From: a virus | DNA length: 64,000 nucleotides | Reading direction: 5' to 3' (one strand) | Virus record (IMG/VR): IMGVR_UViG_3300022592_000003 | Span: 25,243-89,242 of that record | Part shown: positions 16,980 to 24,632 of the stretch, one piece after another | Numbering within the stretch: the stretch's first letter is position 1 | Layout of the letters: each line of letters begins with the position of its first letter | Notes under the pieces: model-generated | Databases searched by the model: none | Told to the model about the DNA's origin: nothing | Seen by the model: only the letters and a program-made list of their open reading frames with translations | Program-made: the position numbers and the translations under genes

Positions 16980-17249
16980 ATGAAGTTCAATCAAGCAATT
17001 ATCACATCGTATGCCCGTAACTTGCTCGGTCAGGTTATCGCAGCTGCGACAATTGTTTCAAGCACCAGCGGAATCTCAAACCCACTCAACTTCCATGCCC
17101 ATCAATGGGGTTTGGTAGCTAACTCACTTTGGGCCTCTTTAGTCCCTGTAATCTTGCGTTTCGTCAATAAAAACGATCCAGCCTTTGGCGTGATCGCTAA
17201 GGACGTTACCGACCAGGCTACAGCCAAGATCAACGCAGCAACTAAGTAG
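16980..17249 (+). CDS. putative holin
   Basis: 89 residues, AAGGAG before ATG. A hydrophobic helix (LLGQVIAAATIVSS) and a second segment ending SLVPVILRFVNKNDPAFGVI. The ending 'LRxxNxxDPAFG' recurs in a widespread group of short phage membrane proteins usually called holins. It has its own promoter and terminator, which suits a separately timed lysis gene. Confidence 0.65.
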   Translation: MKFNQAIITSYARNLLGQVIAAATIVSSTSGISNPLNFHAHQWGLVANSLWASLVPVILRFVNKNDPAFGVIAKDVTDQATAKINAATK

Positions 17250-17261
17250 CTGCTAGCAATC

Positions 17262-17288
17262 AGCCGGAGGTACACCCTCCGGCTTTTT
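17262..17288 (+). terminator. Rho-independent terminator
   Basis: AGCCGGAGG/CCTCCGGCT (17262-17270 with 17276-17284), 5-base loop, then five T. Ends the holin-like unit. Confidence 0.85.
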
Positions 17289-17311
17289 GCATTTAGGAGT
17301 ACCATAGACCC

Positions 17312-17719
17312 ATGAAGGATACTCAAATGAAGACCTGTAAATCATGCATGGTTACGCTGCCAGAGACTAAGTTTAAACTTAGGTCCTCAACAGGGCGACA
17401 ATCTGGACAAAGACATTCTATGTGTAACAGGTGCCTATACGTTCGGTACACCCGGCCAGAGGCAGAACGAAAAGTAAAAGAAGTGCATGAATACCAGTTG
17501 GAAAAAGGATGTGTTGATTGCGGATATAACAAGCATCCAGCGGCACTAGAGTTTGATCATCTTTCAGGAACTAAAAAACTATTCAATATAGGTGAAAAAA
17601 TGGGGTCTTACAGCCGTACAATACTATGGGAAGAAATAGCAAAGTGTGAAGTAGTGTGTGCTAATTGTCACGCTATTCGTACAGCTACTCGTAGAACAAA
17701 GGTGGAGATAAATGCCTAA
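17312..17719 (+). CDS. HNH-type endonuclease
   Basis: 135 residues. Zinc pair CKSC, CNRC, then HNH core CVDCGYN, LEFDHLSG and CEVVCANCHAIRT, paralogous to the gene at 7227. Placed immediately after a terminator and just before an unrelated gene that it overlaps by 8 bases, as expected for a mobile endonuclease gene. GGAG lies 12 bases upstream of ATG. Confidence 0.8.
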   Translation: MKDTQMKTCKSCMVTLPETKFKLRSSTGRQSGQRHSMCNRCLYVRYTRPEAERKVKEVHEYQLEKGCVDCGYNKHPAALEFDHLSGTKKLFNIGEKMGSYSRTILWEEIAKCEVVCANCHAIRTATRRTKVEINA

Positions 17720-18258
17720 CTCGCATAACAACTGGCAGTATTTAGGTGCCAGCGGGTATGTAGGTGCATACACTACCACCGGTGGTGGTGGAACCCCAGC
17801 AGTACCACGAAGTGGAATGGATTTCCTTCGCATGGGTGTGGGACGTGCACCTCAAGCGGAGTATCCCTGACGGCTACTTAGGAACAATTCGTTCACGTCG
17901 TGACGATAAGGGCAAGCCCTACGCTATCTCAGACACAGTTCTTGATTCGCTAAAGAATCGCCAGAACCAACGTGCCTACCAGCGTGGTGTTCACAAAGGT
18001 GAGCGTATTGATCCAGCTTCGTACATGTGGCCAGAGAATTTAGAACCAGATCGTCGCTTGAAGCCAAGTCTCTACAAAGAAGTAGAAGTAGACGGCTCTC
18101 TTGTTATGATGGGAAAAAGAAATACCCCTAAGATGGCATTGGCACCAGCACCACACCTCGTTAACGACGGTAAAGCTGATGTCTCTGCTAATGTACCGGC
18201 AGAGTTTAATCCACGTACCGGAGCACTCTTTGCCCATTTGAAACCAAGGTGGCAGTAA
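17712..18258 (+). CDS. unknown protein made by probable +1 programmed frameshift
   Basis: Reading from ATG at 17712 (GGTGGAG 5 bases upstream) gives 52 residues ending ...APQAEYP then TGA at 17868. The +1 frame continues DGYLGTIRSRRDDKGKPYA from 17869 to 18258 with no good start of its own. A shift on CCC at 17865 joins them into a 181-residue product. The site GGAG-TAT-CCC-TGA-C copies the layout of the bacterial release factor 2 frameshift signal. Termination would leave a 52-residue peptide. The fold is unknown: the N-terminus is Gly/Thr-rich, the rest basic with short helices. An assembly indel in CCC is the alternative. Confidence 0.72.
17856..17871 (+). promoter_or_regulatory. RF2-like +1 frameshift signal
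   Basis: GCGGAG (17856-17861) directly followed by TAT, CCC, TGA and C. In prfB the order is a Shine-Dalgarno-like AGGGGG, TAT, CTT, TGA, C. Spacing between the ribosome-binding-like bases, shift codon and stop is identical. CCC to CCT re-pairing by tRNA-Pro is possible. Confidence 0.7.
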
Positions 18259-18479
18259 TGGCAAAATTTTATGACCAAGAGAATGATGAAGGCGGAAGCT
18301 ACGAACCACAGCACACAGCTGCTGAAAAGGGCGGTCACGCTTTAAATCTTAATCACGGTCCTACATGCGATCGCTGCAACGATTCGGTTATTAACGATAT
18401 TAAGGGTAAGTTAGGCCGTATTACTAACTTTAAGCTAGGTCATCTTGAAAGCAAGATGGATAAAGGAAAGTGGCGCTAA
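18258..18479 (+). CDS. small hypothetical protein with CxxC
   Basis: 73 residues from ATG overlapping the previous stop; AAGGTGG is 5 bases upstream. Acidic/aromatic start, a GGHALNLNHGPTCDRC segment, then a basic C-terminus (KLGRITNFKLGHLESKMDKG). The His and Cys pair may bind zinc. First of a chain of overlapping small genes. Unknown. Confidence 0.7.
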   Translation: MAKFYDQENDEGGSYEPQHTAAEKGGHALNLNHGPTCDRCNDSVINDIKGKLGRITNFKLGHLESKMDKGKWR

Positions 18480-19177
18480 TGTCTCCAGTAGGTCCAGCAT
18501 CACACAGAGGTTCATGGTCTGAAGTATCAGGTCGTTCACAGGGACGCAGTAATCCTGCGGTACCTGAGGCTATTGAAACACCTGCAAGCCGAGCTACCCC
18601 ACGCCCTTTAGATAAAGAAGGCGTCCCATTCCTTACTACCGGGGATGTCGCAAGTGACTTGGGAATCACTCATGGCGCTAATGCTAAGCATGCCGCCTAT
18701 GGCGAAGTCCCTCACTATATTGATACAAAGAGCGGTGATCTAAAAGATACTAGCAACAACCGTGTTTGGTTCTCTATGAAGGATATCGTAAATCATTTTG
18801 CTATTAAGTCTGGTGCCCATTTACCACCAGAGAAAAAGAGCCCATCTCAACTTGCCCACACCTCACGCTACAACCATTGGAAGACGCAGTATGAGGGAGC
18901 TCTAAACCATGTGTCTGAAATGAAGAAGTCCGGCATGAATCCAGGCGATCTTTTTAATCAGCCACACCCAAACAACAAAGATATTCATCGTAGACTTGTC
19001 TATGGAACACGTACTCAAAGTGAAGATGATCCAGGCATGGGTGATCTTTATGGTCGTGTTACTGGCTTAGGATCAAAGATCTCTAATCCAGTACAGTTCG
19101 GTCACATGAAGCCAGTATCAGGTGACTCTTCAGAAAAGATTGATTACTCGGATCCCAATAGACCACGGAGACGCTAA
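18479..19177 (+). CDS. hypothetical protein with HTH-like segment
   Basis: 232 residues from ATG overlapping the previous stop (TAATG). After a disordered Pro/Ser-rich start, residues about 58-105 (FLTTGDVASDLGITHGANAK) look like a helix-turn-helix of the MerR kind, with YIDTKSGDLKDTSNNRVWFS as a possible wing. The remainder is basic. Could be a DNA-associated protein of unknown role. Confidence 0.68.
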   Translation: MSPVGPASHRGSWSEVSGRSQGRSNPAVPEAIETPASRATPRPLDKEGVPFLTTGDVASDLGITHGANAKHAAYGEVPHYIDTKSGDLKDTSNNRVWFSMKDIVNHFAIKSGAHLPPEKKSPSQLAHTSRYNHWKTQYEGALNHVSEMKKSGMNPGDLFNQPHPNNKDIHRRLVYGTRTQSEDDPGMGDLYGRVTGLGSKISNPVQFGHMKPVSGDSSEKIDYSDPNRPRRR

Positions 19178-19536
19178 TGATGAACCAAGATGGTGTCTAT
19201 GACCATAGTAAGGGTCGTGGTGTTGTAGGAGAAGATCCAGAGCCATCACTACTCCGCTATGATTACATGGGCCCTTTTGAGAATGTTCAAGAGGCTTTCA
19301 TGGCACGTGCTCTTAAAGCTGTAACTATGCCGGCCCAATTAATTCCGGATATCGTTAGGCCACCACTTCCACAGATCCAGATGTTCCCACCACGTTTTGG
19401 TTACCGTACTCGTGAGATTGGTATCATGGACGTTATGGACGTGAATAATGAATTCCAGCCAACTCGTGTAGACTTTACTCGTGAGCCTGGCGGCATGCAG
19501 GGCACAGCCCGTAACGTTTCTGAAAGCGTATGGTAA
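19177..19536 (+). CDS. hypothetical protein
   Basis: 119 residues, start overlapping the previous stop by one base. Rich in Pro, Met and aromatic residues (PAQLIPDIVRPPLPQIQMFP), no motif. Position in a chain of coupled small genes suggests a minor virion or assembly protein, but this is inference. Confidence 0.68.
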   Translation: MMNQDGVYDHSKGRGVVGEDPEPSLLRYDYMGPFENVQEAFMARALKAVTMPAQLIPDIVRPPLPQIQMFPPRFGYRTREIGIMDVMDVNNEFQPTRVDFTREPGGMQGTARNVSESVW

Positions 19537-19697
19537 TGGAAGATATTAACATTGAGACTGTCTATGAAGGTAGTGTCATGTGCCCCAAGTGTGGGCATCT
19601 AATGACTCCGCTGGAGAAGATGTATGCCGGTGGCAATGTCTGCCCAGACTGCAGAAATGCACGCTATGAAAAGCACGCTAAAGGATTTATGTCATGA
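19536..19697 (+). CDS. 53-residue zinc-ribbon peptide
   Basis: Coupled at both ends (one-base and four-base overlaps). CPKCG and CPDCR are separated by 17 residues, a typical zinc ribbon. One of many such peptides in this genome. Binding partner unknown. Confidence 0.65.
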   Translation: MEDINIETVYEGSVMCPKCGHLMTPLEKMYAGGNVCPDCRNARYEKHAKGFMS

Positions 19698-19891
19698 AAG
19701 GCCGTCAGTTCACTTCAGTAGATAGCTGGGATAGGGCCTCCACAGGAGGTTGGACTGGGGGAGTATCCTCTAGCCTAAACCCTGGAAGTGAATCGGCATC
19801 TACAAAAAGGCGTCAAAAGACTAGCCATGCTAGAGGTAAAAAAGTAAGCCGTCCAAGGGTTCGGAAGCACCATAACCCTGACAAAAAGTAG
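19694..19891 (+). CDS. small basic protein
   Basis: 65 residues; ATGA overlap with the preceding gene. Ser/Gly-rich first half, strongly basic second half (KKVSRPRVRKHHNPDKK), which suggests nucleic-acid binding, perhaps with packaged DNA. No family recognised. Confidence 0.62.
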   Translation: MKGRQFTSVDSWDRASTGGWTGGVSSSLNPGSESASTKRRQKTSHARGKKVSRPRVRKHHNPDKK

Positions 19892-19912
19892 AATTAGGGA
19901 GATAATCCAACT

Positions 19913-20074
19913 ATGGCTAAAAAGATTCTTACACCAGAGGGTTCACCAATGGACTATAAGGTACAGAAGCTAAAGGCTAAGACTTCAGAAGATAAGATCC
20001 GAGAAGAACTTAAAGCCAAAGCCGCAACAACAGACAAGAAGTCGCCAGCTAAAAAGAAAGCAGGAAAGAAATAA
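19913..20074 (+). CDS. 53-residue Lys-rich protein
   Basis: AGGGAG about 11 bases before ATG; stop overlaps the next ATG by one base. About a third of residues are lysine, ending KKSPAKKKAGKK, like histone H1 tails or small phage DNA-condensing proteins. DNA binding is inferred from composition alone. Confidence 0.6.
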   Translation: MAKKILTPEGSPMDYKVQKLKAKTSEDKIREELKAKAATTDKKSPAKKKAGKK

Positions 20075-20280
20075 TGGGTATTCGTAGCTTTATACGAGAT
20101 CGTAAACCTGTAAACGCTTTTCGTGGATCAGAAAACGGAAACGCAGGAAGAGAATCTGCCTCAAGCTATGTTAATAGAACAAGCAATGATTCTACTTCTG
20201 ATTGGTCCGGCAGTGTTTGGGATGAGGGCGGTTCTTGGCACCCTAAAAAAAGCGGCTTACTAGGAAACGCAGAGGACTAA
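20074..20280 (+). CDS. small protein of a tandem paralogous family, member 1
   Basis: 68 residues. The start MGIRSFIRDRKPVNAFR with GNAGRESAS aligns with the starts of the next two genes (pattern RxFxRxRKxVxAxRxxExGxAGxxA). The remainder is Ser/Asp/Trp-containing and unlike the others. Coupled to the previous gene by one base. Confidence 0.65.
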   Translation: MGIRSFIRDRKPVNAFRGSENGNAGRESASSYVNRTSNDSTSDWSGSVWDEGGSWHPKKSGLLGNAED

Positions 20281-20282
20281 AC

Positions 20283-20693
20283 ATGGGACTTCGTAATTTT
20301 GTACGCAACCGTAAGCAGGTAACTGCATCTCGTGCTACCGAAGATGGTGGCGCCGGTCGTGAGGCAGCACAACGTCATGCTGGTATGGTTCCACCACCAC
20401 CTGGCATGGATAAGGTTTCTCAATGGCAGCAGTCTCAACGTATGCAGGGTTTGCTTGCTCAAAAAGATCGTCCTGTACACAATGACACTCGTCCTGATTG
20501 GGAACGTCAAGGCTTTAAGTCTGAAAACCATATGAATGAGAATAAAGAATTTACTGCTAAGGTTCAGGCAGATTACGCAGCTAGAGAACACGCTAAGTCA
20601 TGGCCTGCAAGGGAAAAAGAACTTCGTGAATCTAGCCCATCACCACAGGGTGGTCTTGTAAACCGTGCAATTCGGGAAGCAAAGGGCTACTAA
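20283..20693 (+). CDS. tandem paralogous family, member 2
   Basis: 136 residues. The start MGLRNFVRNRKQVTASRATE with GGAGREAA repeats the shared N-terminal module, then an unrelated charged, Gln/Pro-rich region. The shared module may be a docking or targeting tag; that is inference. Confidence 0.67.
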   Translation: MGLRNFVRNRKQVTASRATEDGGAGREAAQRHAGMVPPPPGMDKVSQWQQSQRMQGLLAQKDRPVHNDTRPDWERQGFKSENHMNENKEFTAKVQADYAAREHAKSWPAREKELRESSPSPQGGLVNRAIREAKGY

Positions 20694-20695
20694 GT

Positions 20696-20839
20696 ATGAA
20701 GATGGTAGATAGCTACGTTCGTAAGCGTAAGCAAGTAAAGGCTGACCGAGCCACTGAACAAGGTGTTGCTGGACATAAGGCTGCAATGGAAGCATTGCGA
20801 CCTAACAAAATCGAAAAGGATGAAAACAATGGCCGTTAA
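20696..20839 (+). CDS. tandem paralogous family, member 3 (short)
   Basis: 47 residues from ATG at 20696, two bases after the previous stop. MKMVDSYVRKRKQVKADRAT and GVAGHKAA match the shared module of the two genes before it; almost nothing follows. It overlaps the next gene by 11 bases. Confidence 0.62.
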   Translation: MKMVDSYVRKRKQVKADRATEQGVAGHKAAMEALRPNKIEKDENNGR

Positions 20840-21110
20840 TGAGACACGTTCACTTAATGGTGGACTAACAGAAGGCGTAACAGACGGTAAGTACCGTAAG
20901 GTTCGCCCAAACACTGAAGTTGCCGCAGGCACAGGTGACGATCTCACCCTCGCTAATCGCCGTGGACTTCACCCATACTGGAACTATGACTTTATTGACC
21001 AGGCTGCACCCTCAATGGTAGAGCCAGGATCACTATCTGCTGCTTCAAAGCCACGCTCTCCAATGCCAGTAGCGCATATCTACAACGATCAAATGGGCGC
21101 TAACTACTAA
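20829..21110 (+). CDS. hypothetical protein
   Basis: 93 residues from ATG at 20829 (AAAAGGA 8 bases upstream). NETRSLNGGLTEGVTDGKYR then HPYWNYDFIDQAAPSMVEPG; no known motif. Member of the chain of small genes, perhaps structural. Confidence 0.65.
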   Translation: MAVNETRSLNGGLTEGVTDGKYRKVRPNTEVAAGTGDDLTLANRRGLHPYWNYDFIDQAAPSMVEPGSLSAASKPRSPMPVAHIYNDQMGANY

Positions 21111-21111
21111 T

Positions 21112-21447
21112 ATGGACAAAGAGGGATACGACAAGAGTCCTAATCATCCGGTTCGGTCTAAAGAGGCCGCACCGGATAATGTCGTATCTATGCCAAACAT
21201 GCGTATGCGAAAGATGCGTGTTGGCTACCATAAGTTTATGGACAAGCATATAGGGGTAGAGCAGGTTATCCAACCTCCTGAGAATCTAGAGCCTAAAGAG
21301 CCTGAGACACGTTCAGAACACTTCGGCGTAGGGCAACAAGAAGGTACGCTTCATTCTCTCCATGAGCAGCGTATAAAACGTAATATGCGTGCCGGAGATG
21401 AATCGGTAGGTCGCATGATTAATATGGACGACCCAACAAAGGATTAA
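21112..21447 (+). CDS. hypothetical protein
   Basis: 111 residues, 1 base after the previous stop. Charged, Met/Arg-rich (MPNMRMRKMRVGYHKFMDK), with repeated Pro-Glu stretches. No hydrophobic core or motif. Unknown. Confidence 0.65.
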   Translation: MDKEGYDKSPNHPVRSKEAAPDNVVSMPNMRMRKMRVGYHKFMDKHIGVEQVIQPPENLEPKEPETRSEHFGVGQQEGTLHSLHEQRIKRNMRAGDESVGRMINMDDPTKD

Positions 21448-21448
21448 G

Positions 21449-22192
21449 ATGGCTAGCGTAGAAGATATCAATTATGGGAGTAGTTCTCCCGCAGGAAAGC
21501 AACAGGTACGTGAAACTACTGACGTTGTTGCCGGTGAAGTACGCCTGCCTGAGTCTGGCTTTGAACGCCAACGTACACATAAAGTAACTAATTTTGATAA
21601 ACCAGCTAAGTGCAGCAAGAGCGGTTGTCGTTTAGACGCCTCAAGGCGTGCAGAGATGACTGGCGCTGGAACTAAGAACTTCTGCTCACAGCACTGGGCT
21701 AAGATTGCACCCAATACCGATAGTTATGATCCAGCATCCGTAATGCTCGTTCGCCCAGAATATGGCGAAGAGATTCGTGGAGAAGACAGGGTTCAACGAC
21801 AGGTTAGCCGTGCTGAAGCAACTGCTGAAATCTTTAAGCATACCGGCATTCATCTACCTGTTCGTGGTCCAGGTAATCCACGTCAAGCTGTAGACCCTAA
21901 TTCTCCAGCACCAGATCATGTAACTCCCGTCATAGATAATGCCGTAGTTCGTGGTGGTCGTAACCTACCTGCTCTTAGCGAGGTTGATGCAAAGGCTCTT
22001 ATGCATAAGCGTAAGGTTGGCGGAGCAACTAAGAGTCAGGATGAAAAACTTGCTGACATCAAAGAAGAACTTCGCACTAACCCAAGTACAGCAACACCCA
22101 ATGATTTTGATGAATATGAAGACTTAATGAGTAGTTCTACCCCATCTAGGCGTGAATCAGGTCTTCGTAGCGGAGAACATCCACAGGATTAG
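21449..22192 (+). CDS. hypothetical protein with Cys/His cluster
   Basis: 247 residues. Residues about 50-80 carry C-x4-C ... C-x2-H (KCSKSGCRLDASRR, NFCSQHWAK), a likely zinc site of the type seen in actinobacterial small zinc proteins. The rest is hydrophilic with no recognised domain. It ends the chain of small genes before a new promoter. Confidence 0.68.
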   Translation: MASVEDINYGSSSPAGKQQVRETTDVVAGEVRLPESGFERQRTHKVTNFDKPAKCSKSGCRLDASRRAEMTGAGTKNFCSQHWAKIAPNTDSYDPASVMLVRPEYGEEIRGEDRVQRQVSRAEATAEIFKHTGIHLPVRGPGNPRQAVDPNSPAPDHVTPVIDNAVVRGGRNLPALSEVDAKALMHKRKVGGATKSQDEKLADIKEELRTNPSTATPNDFDEYEDLMSSSTPSRRESGLRSGEHPQD

Positions 22193-22212
22193 CGTTCTCC
22201 AGGTTTATCCTA

Positions 22213-22218
22213 TATAAT
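22213..22218 (+). promoter_or_regulatory. -10 element for the 22249 operon
   Basis: TATAAT preceded by TTTATCCTA and followed by AAATATAG, the shared pattern. No convincing -35 is seen at 17 bases. AAGGAG precedes the next ATG. Confidence 0.55.
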
Positions 22219-22248
22219 AAATATAGAAGACTTACTAAGGAGAGCAAG

Positions 22249-22830
22249 ATGGCTATTCCAATTTTAGGCCAAGGCGGCGGCGCTGCCGATGAAGGCACAT
22301 ATACAGAGATCAAGGACGATGGTCCTAAGATTCGTCTGCTCTATTGCTATAACTGCCGCACAATCGAGGAACTCCCTGACTTTGAGGGTAACCCCGATGA
22401 TGACGTCTTGCTGCAGGTACTCGTTGATAAGCATGAGTCTGCCGGCATTCCACACACTGGCTTCTTATCTAAGATCGGTGTAAAACTATACTCACGTCCT
22501 GAGGTACGCAAGCAAGTAATCGAAAACCTACGCAACAAGGTAGGTGGCGGCCTTGCTGATATTGACCCAGACTATTACACAACCAAGGCCACATTCGGTG
22601 ATGATGCTATGAAGTGCTTTAACCTTCATATGCGTCCTTCACAGGGTTGTATGGATTGGAAGCGTGAAAACAAGCGTCTTATTCCTAAGGGTACAGACGA
22701 TATCCGTAAAGAATTAGGTCTGGAGAGTGCAGCAAAGTCTGCTAGTACAAAGGTTTACCTTTGCGACTTCTGCCCTGCTAAGACCTATGTAGTTGAACAA
22801 AACCGTAAAAAAATGGGACTATACGAATAG
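22249..22830 (+). CDS. hypothetical Cys-rich protein
   Basis: 193 residues. An early pair CYNC (~33-36), a middle region that is helical, and a late zinc-ribbon-like pair CDFC (~178). Four cysteines at the two ends could form one zinc site. First gene after a promoter. Conserved-looking but not identified. Confidence 0.72.
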   Translation: MAIPILGQGGGAADEGTYTEIKDDGPKIRLLYCYNCRTIEELPDFEGNPDDDVLLQVLVDKHESAGIPHTGFLSKIGVKLYSRPEVRKQVIENLRNKVGGGLADIDPDYYTTKATFGDDAMKCFNLHMRPSQGCMDWKRENKRLIPKGTDDIRKELGLESAAKSASTKVYLCDFCPAKTYVVEQNRKKMGLYE

Positions 22831-22837
22831 AGGAAAT

Positions 22838-23110
22838 ATGTCAGAAGATACAACAACACCTACAACACCTGAAACCCCTGAAATCGCATTTGGCTTCGCA
22901 GTCTTGGTAGATGCTGAGGGAAACGTATTCGTAGAGCGTAACAAGGAAGCTTTTGCTCTCCCTGTAGACCGTGATGCGACTCTCCTAGAAGTTCGCCGTT
23001 ACGCATCTGAAGTCCTCATGGATTTGCAGGCTCAGTCAGCCGCTGAATATGTGGCTCTTCGTTTAGCTGTAGATAAGGCTAAGGCAGCAGAGGCAGCCCC
23101 GACAGCATAA
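22838..23110 (+). CDS. hypothetical protein
   Basis: 90 residues from ATG at 22838 with AGAGGAA upstream. Thr/Pro-rich start, then FGFAVLVDAEGNVFVE and a helical second half (LLEVRRYASEVLMDLQAQSA). It resembles small conserved phage proteins but I cannot name it. Confidence 0.68.
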   Translation: MSEDTTTPTTPETPEIAFGFAVLVDAEGNVFVERNKEAFALPVDRDATLLEVRRYASEVLMDLQAQSAAEYVALRLAVDKAKAAEAAPTA

Positions 23111-23161
23111 CTCTTTCGCTCATGCCGAGACGTAACGACTAAGACGAGAGAGAATAGGCGC

Positions 23162-24076
23162 ATGGACTTTGAGAATTATGGAGACGTACCCAGCATTACA
23201 CCTGGGTCTACTTCCTATTTCAGTGCGCCTTCTTCCGAGCTTGATCCAAAGCTCTTTCAGGGAGATCATCTCAACGCTTGGGTACGTTCCGGCATCCTAA
23301 ATATGCTCTTTGAGTATTTGGTGAAGTATTACGCTGATCCACATGCTTGGGTGCATGCTTGGCTTGCAGGCTCTGGAGTCTCCTATCAATGGGAGGCTTC
23401 CAGAGAACCTGGCGATCTAGATTGCTTGGTTGGAATTGACTATGTCAAGTTCCGTCAGAGTAATCCTGAGTTTACCGGCTACTCCGATGTTGAGATCTCA
23501 AAGACTTTCAACGAAGGTTTCAATGGGGACCTAATGCCTAAGACCCGTAACTGGGAAGGCTATGAGCTTACATACTATGTAAACCCACAGTCAGACATTA
23601 GGGATATTAATCCTTATGCAGCTTATGATCTCACTGCAGATTCTTGGACTGTATATCCGGAGCATAACCCACAGCCGCCATACAGCCGTGCATGGGAACA
23701 GAAAACCCAGCGGGATGAAGACATGGCCCAGGATATGTTAAAGAAGTATGCGGATGCCTTGAACGAGGTACGCAATACTGCTAATCCGGCTTATCGTGTA
23801 AACGCAGAGCGAAAGCTACGTCTTGCTATGGAGCAGGCTTCAGCTTTCTATGATGATATTCACCAGAACCGTAAAGTTGCTTTCAGCAAGACCGGATCTG
23901 GATACGCAGACTTCAACAATTACCGTTGGCAGGCTGGTAAGCGTTCTGGAGTAATCCAGGCGTTACGCTCTATTAAAGAACATAAGACCGCACTAGATAC
24001 AGAGACACAGAAGCAAACCTACGGAATAGAGCTGCCAGATGCTGCAACCCTAGTCCGGAGAACTTTGCGTGGCTAA
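23162..24076 (+). CDS. nucleotidyltransferase-fold protein
   Basis: 304 residues. WLAGSGVSYQWEASREPGDL followed by DCLVGID gives the GS ... D-x-D motif of the polymerase beta/minimal nucleotidyltransferase fold (about residues 66-90), which transfers nucleotides to RNA, protein or small molecules. A third acidic residue further along is not certain. The C-terminal half is helical. It begins a four-gene coupled set with the HAD-like and TGT-like genes, so a shared modification pathway is possible. Confidence 0.68.
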   Translation: MDFENYGDVPSITPGSTSYFSAPSSELDPKLFQGDHLNAWVRSGILNMLFEYLVKYYADPHAWVHAWLAGSGVSYQWEASREPGDLDCLVGIDYVKFRQSNPEFTGYSDVEISKTFNEGFNGDLMPKTRNWEGYELTYYVNPQSDIRDINPYAAYDLTADSWTVYPEHNPQPPYSRAWEQKTQRDEDMAQDMLKKYADALNEVRNTANPAYRVNAERKLRLAMEQASAFYDDIHQNRKVAFSKTGSGYADFNNYRWQAGKRSGVIQALRSIKEHKTALDTETQKQTYGIELPDAATLVRRTLRG

Positions 24077-24167
24077 GTGTAAAAACTGTAAGCACCCCAT
24101 GGAATACGGGGTATGTGAGGTCGAAAACTGTAATTGTATTTGTGAACGCAATTTATCGGAGGACTAA
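24069..24167 (+). CDS. 32-residue Cys-rich peptide
   Basis: GTG start with GGAGAA 5 bases upstream; overlaps the previous gene by 8 bases and ends right before the next ATG. Seven cysteines and one His (CKNCKH, CEVENCNCIC) in 32 residues suggest a zinc or iron-sulphur peptide. Too short for a family call. Confidence 0.6.
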   Translation: MAKCKNCKHPMEYGVCEVENCNCICERNLSED

Positions 24168-24632
24168 ATGGCTACGGCACTCATCTCAGTAGAGGGAGTA
24201 ATGAAGACCGAAGGTGGGGACCCGATTCAAGAGGGTATCCGACTCTATCGCATCCTGGCTGAACACTATCGGGTGGTAATCTGCTCCGACCTATCTGAAG
24301 ACCTAACAGAGCATTGGCTACGAGCCAATATGATTGTCGGCTATGCCGATATCTATGACACTCGCCATTTCTTTGAGGGTCAGGATTTGCGGGCCCGACA
24401 CCTAGACCTAGCTTTACAGCGGGGTCGAGTAGCTCTATTTGTAGATCCCGATGCGGATCGGTGCGCCTATGCACTCTCTAAGAACGTAACTACTCTCATG
24501 TTTGCTGAACCTAAGTTTGTCCGTACAACCCGTATGGTCAAGCCTTGGGACGAGCTGAAGGTTGAGATTGAACGTCAGCGGGATGCCCTTCTTGATGCTC
24601 ACCTCGGAAGTCAGATTAAGCGGTACGAATGA
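24168..24632 (+). CDS. HAD-like fold protein with degenerate active site
   Basis: 154 residues. The order of strands fits the haloacid dehalogenase fold: first strand ALISVEGVMKTEGG, motif II VVICSDLSEDLTEHW, motif IV RVALFVDPDADRCAYALSKN. The nucleophile pair D-x-D at the first strand is replaced by S-x-E, so ordinary phosphatase activity is doubtful. It may be a binding or regulatory relic. Overlaps the TGT-like gene by 4 bases. Confidence 0.6.
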   Translation: MATALISVEGVMKTEGGDPIQEGIRLYRILAEHYRVVICSDLSEDLTEHWLRANMIVGYADIYDTRHFFEGQDLRARHLDLALQRGRVALFVDPDADRCAYALSKNVTTLMFAEPKFVRTTRMVKPWDELKVEIERQRDALLDAHLGSQIKRYE

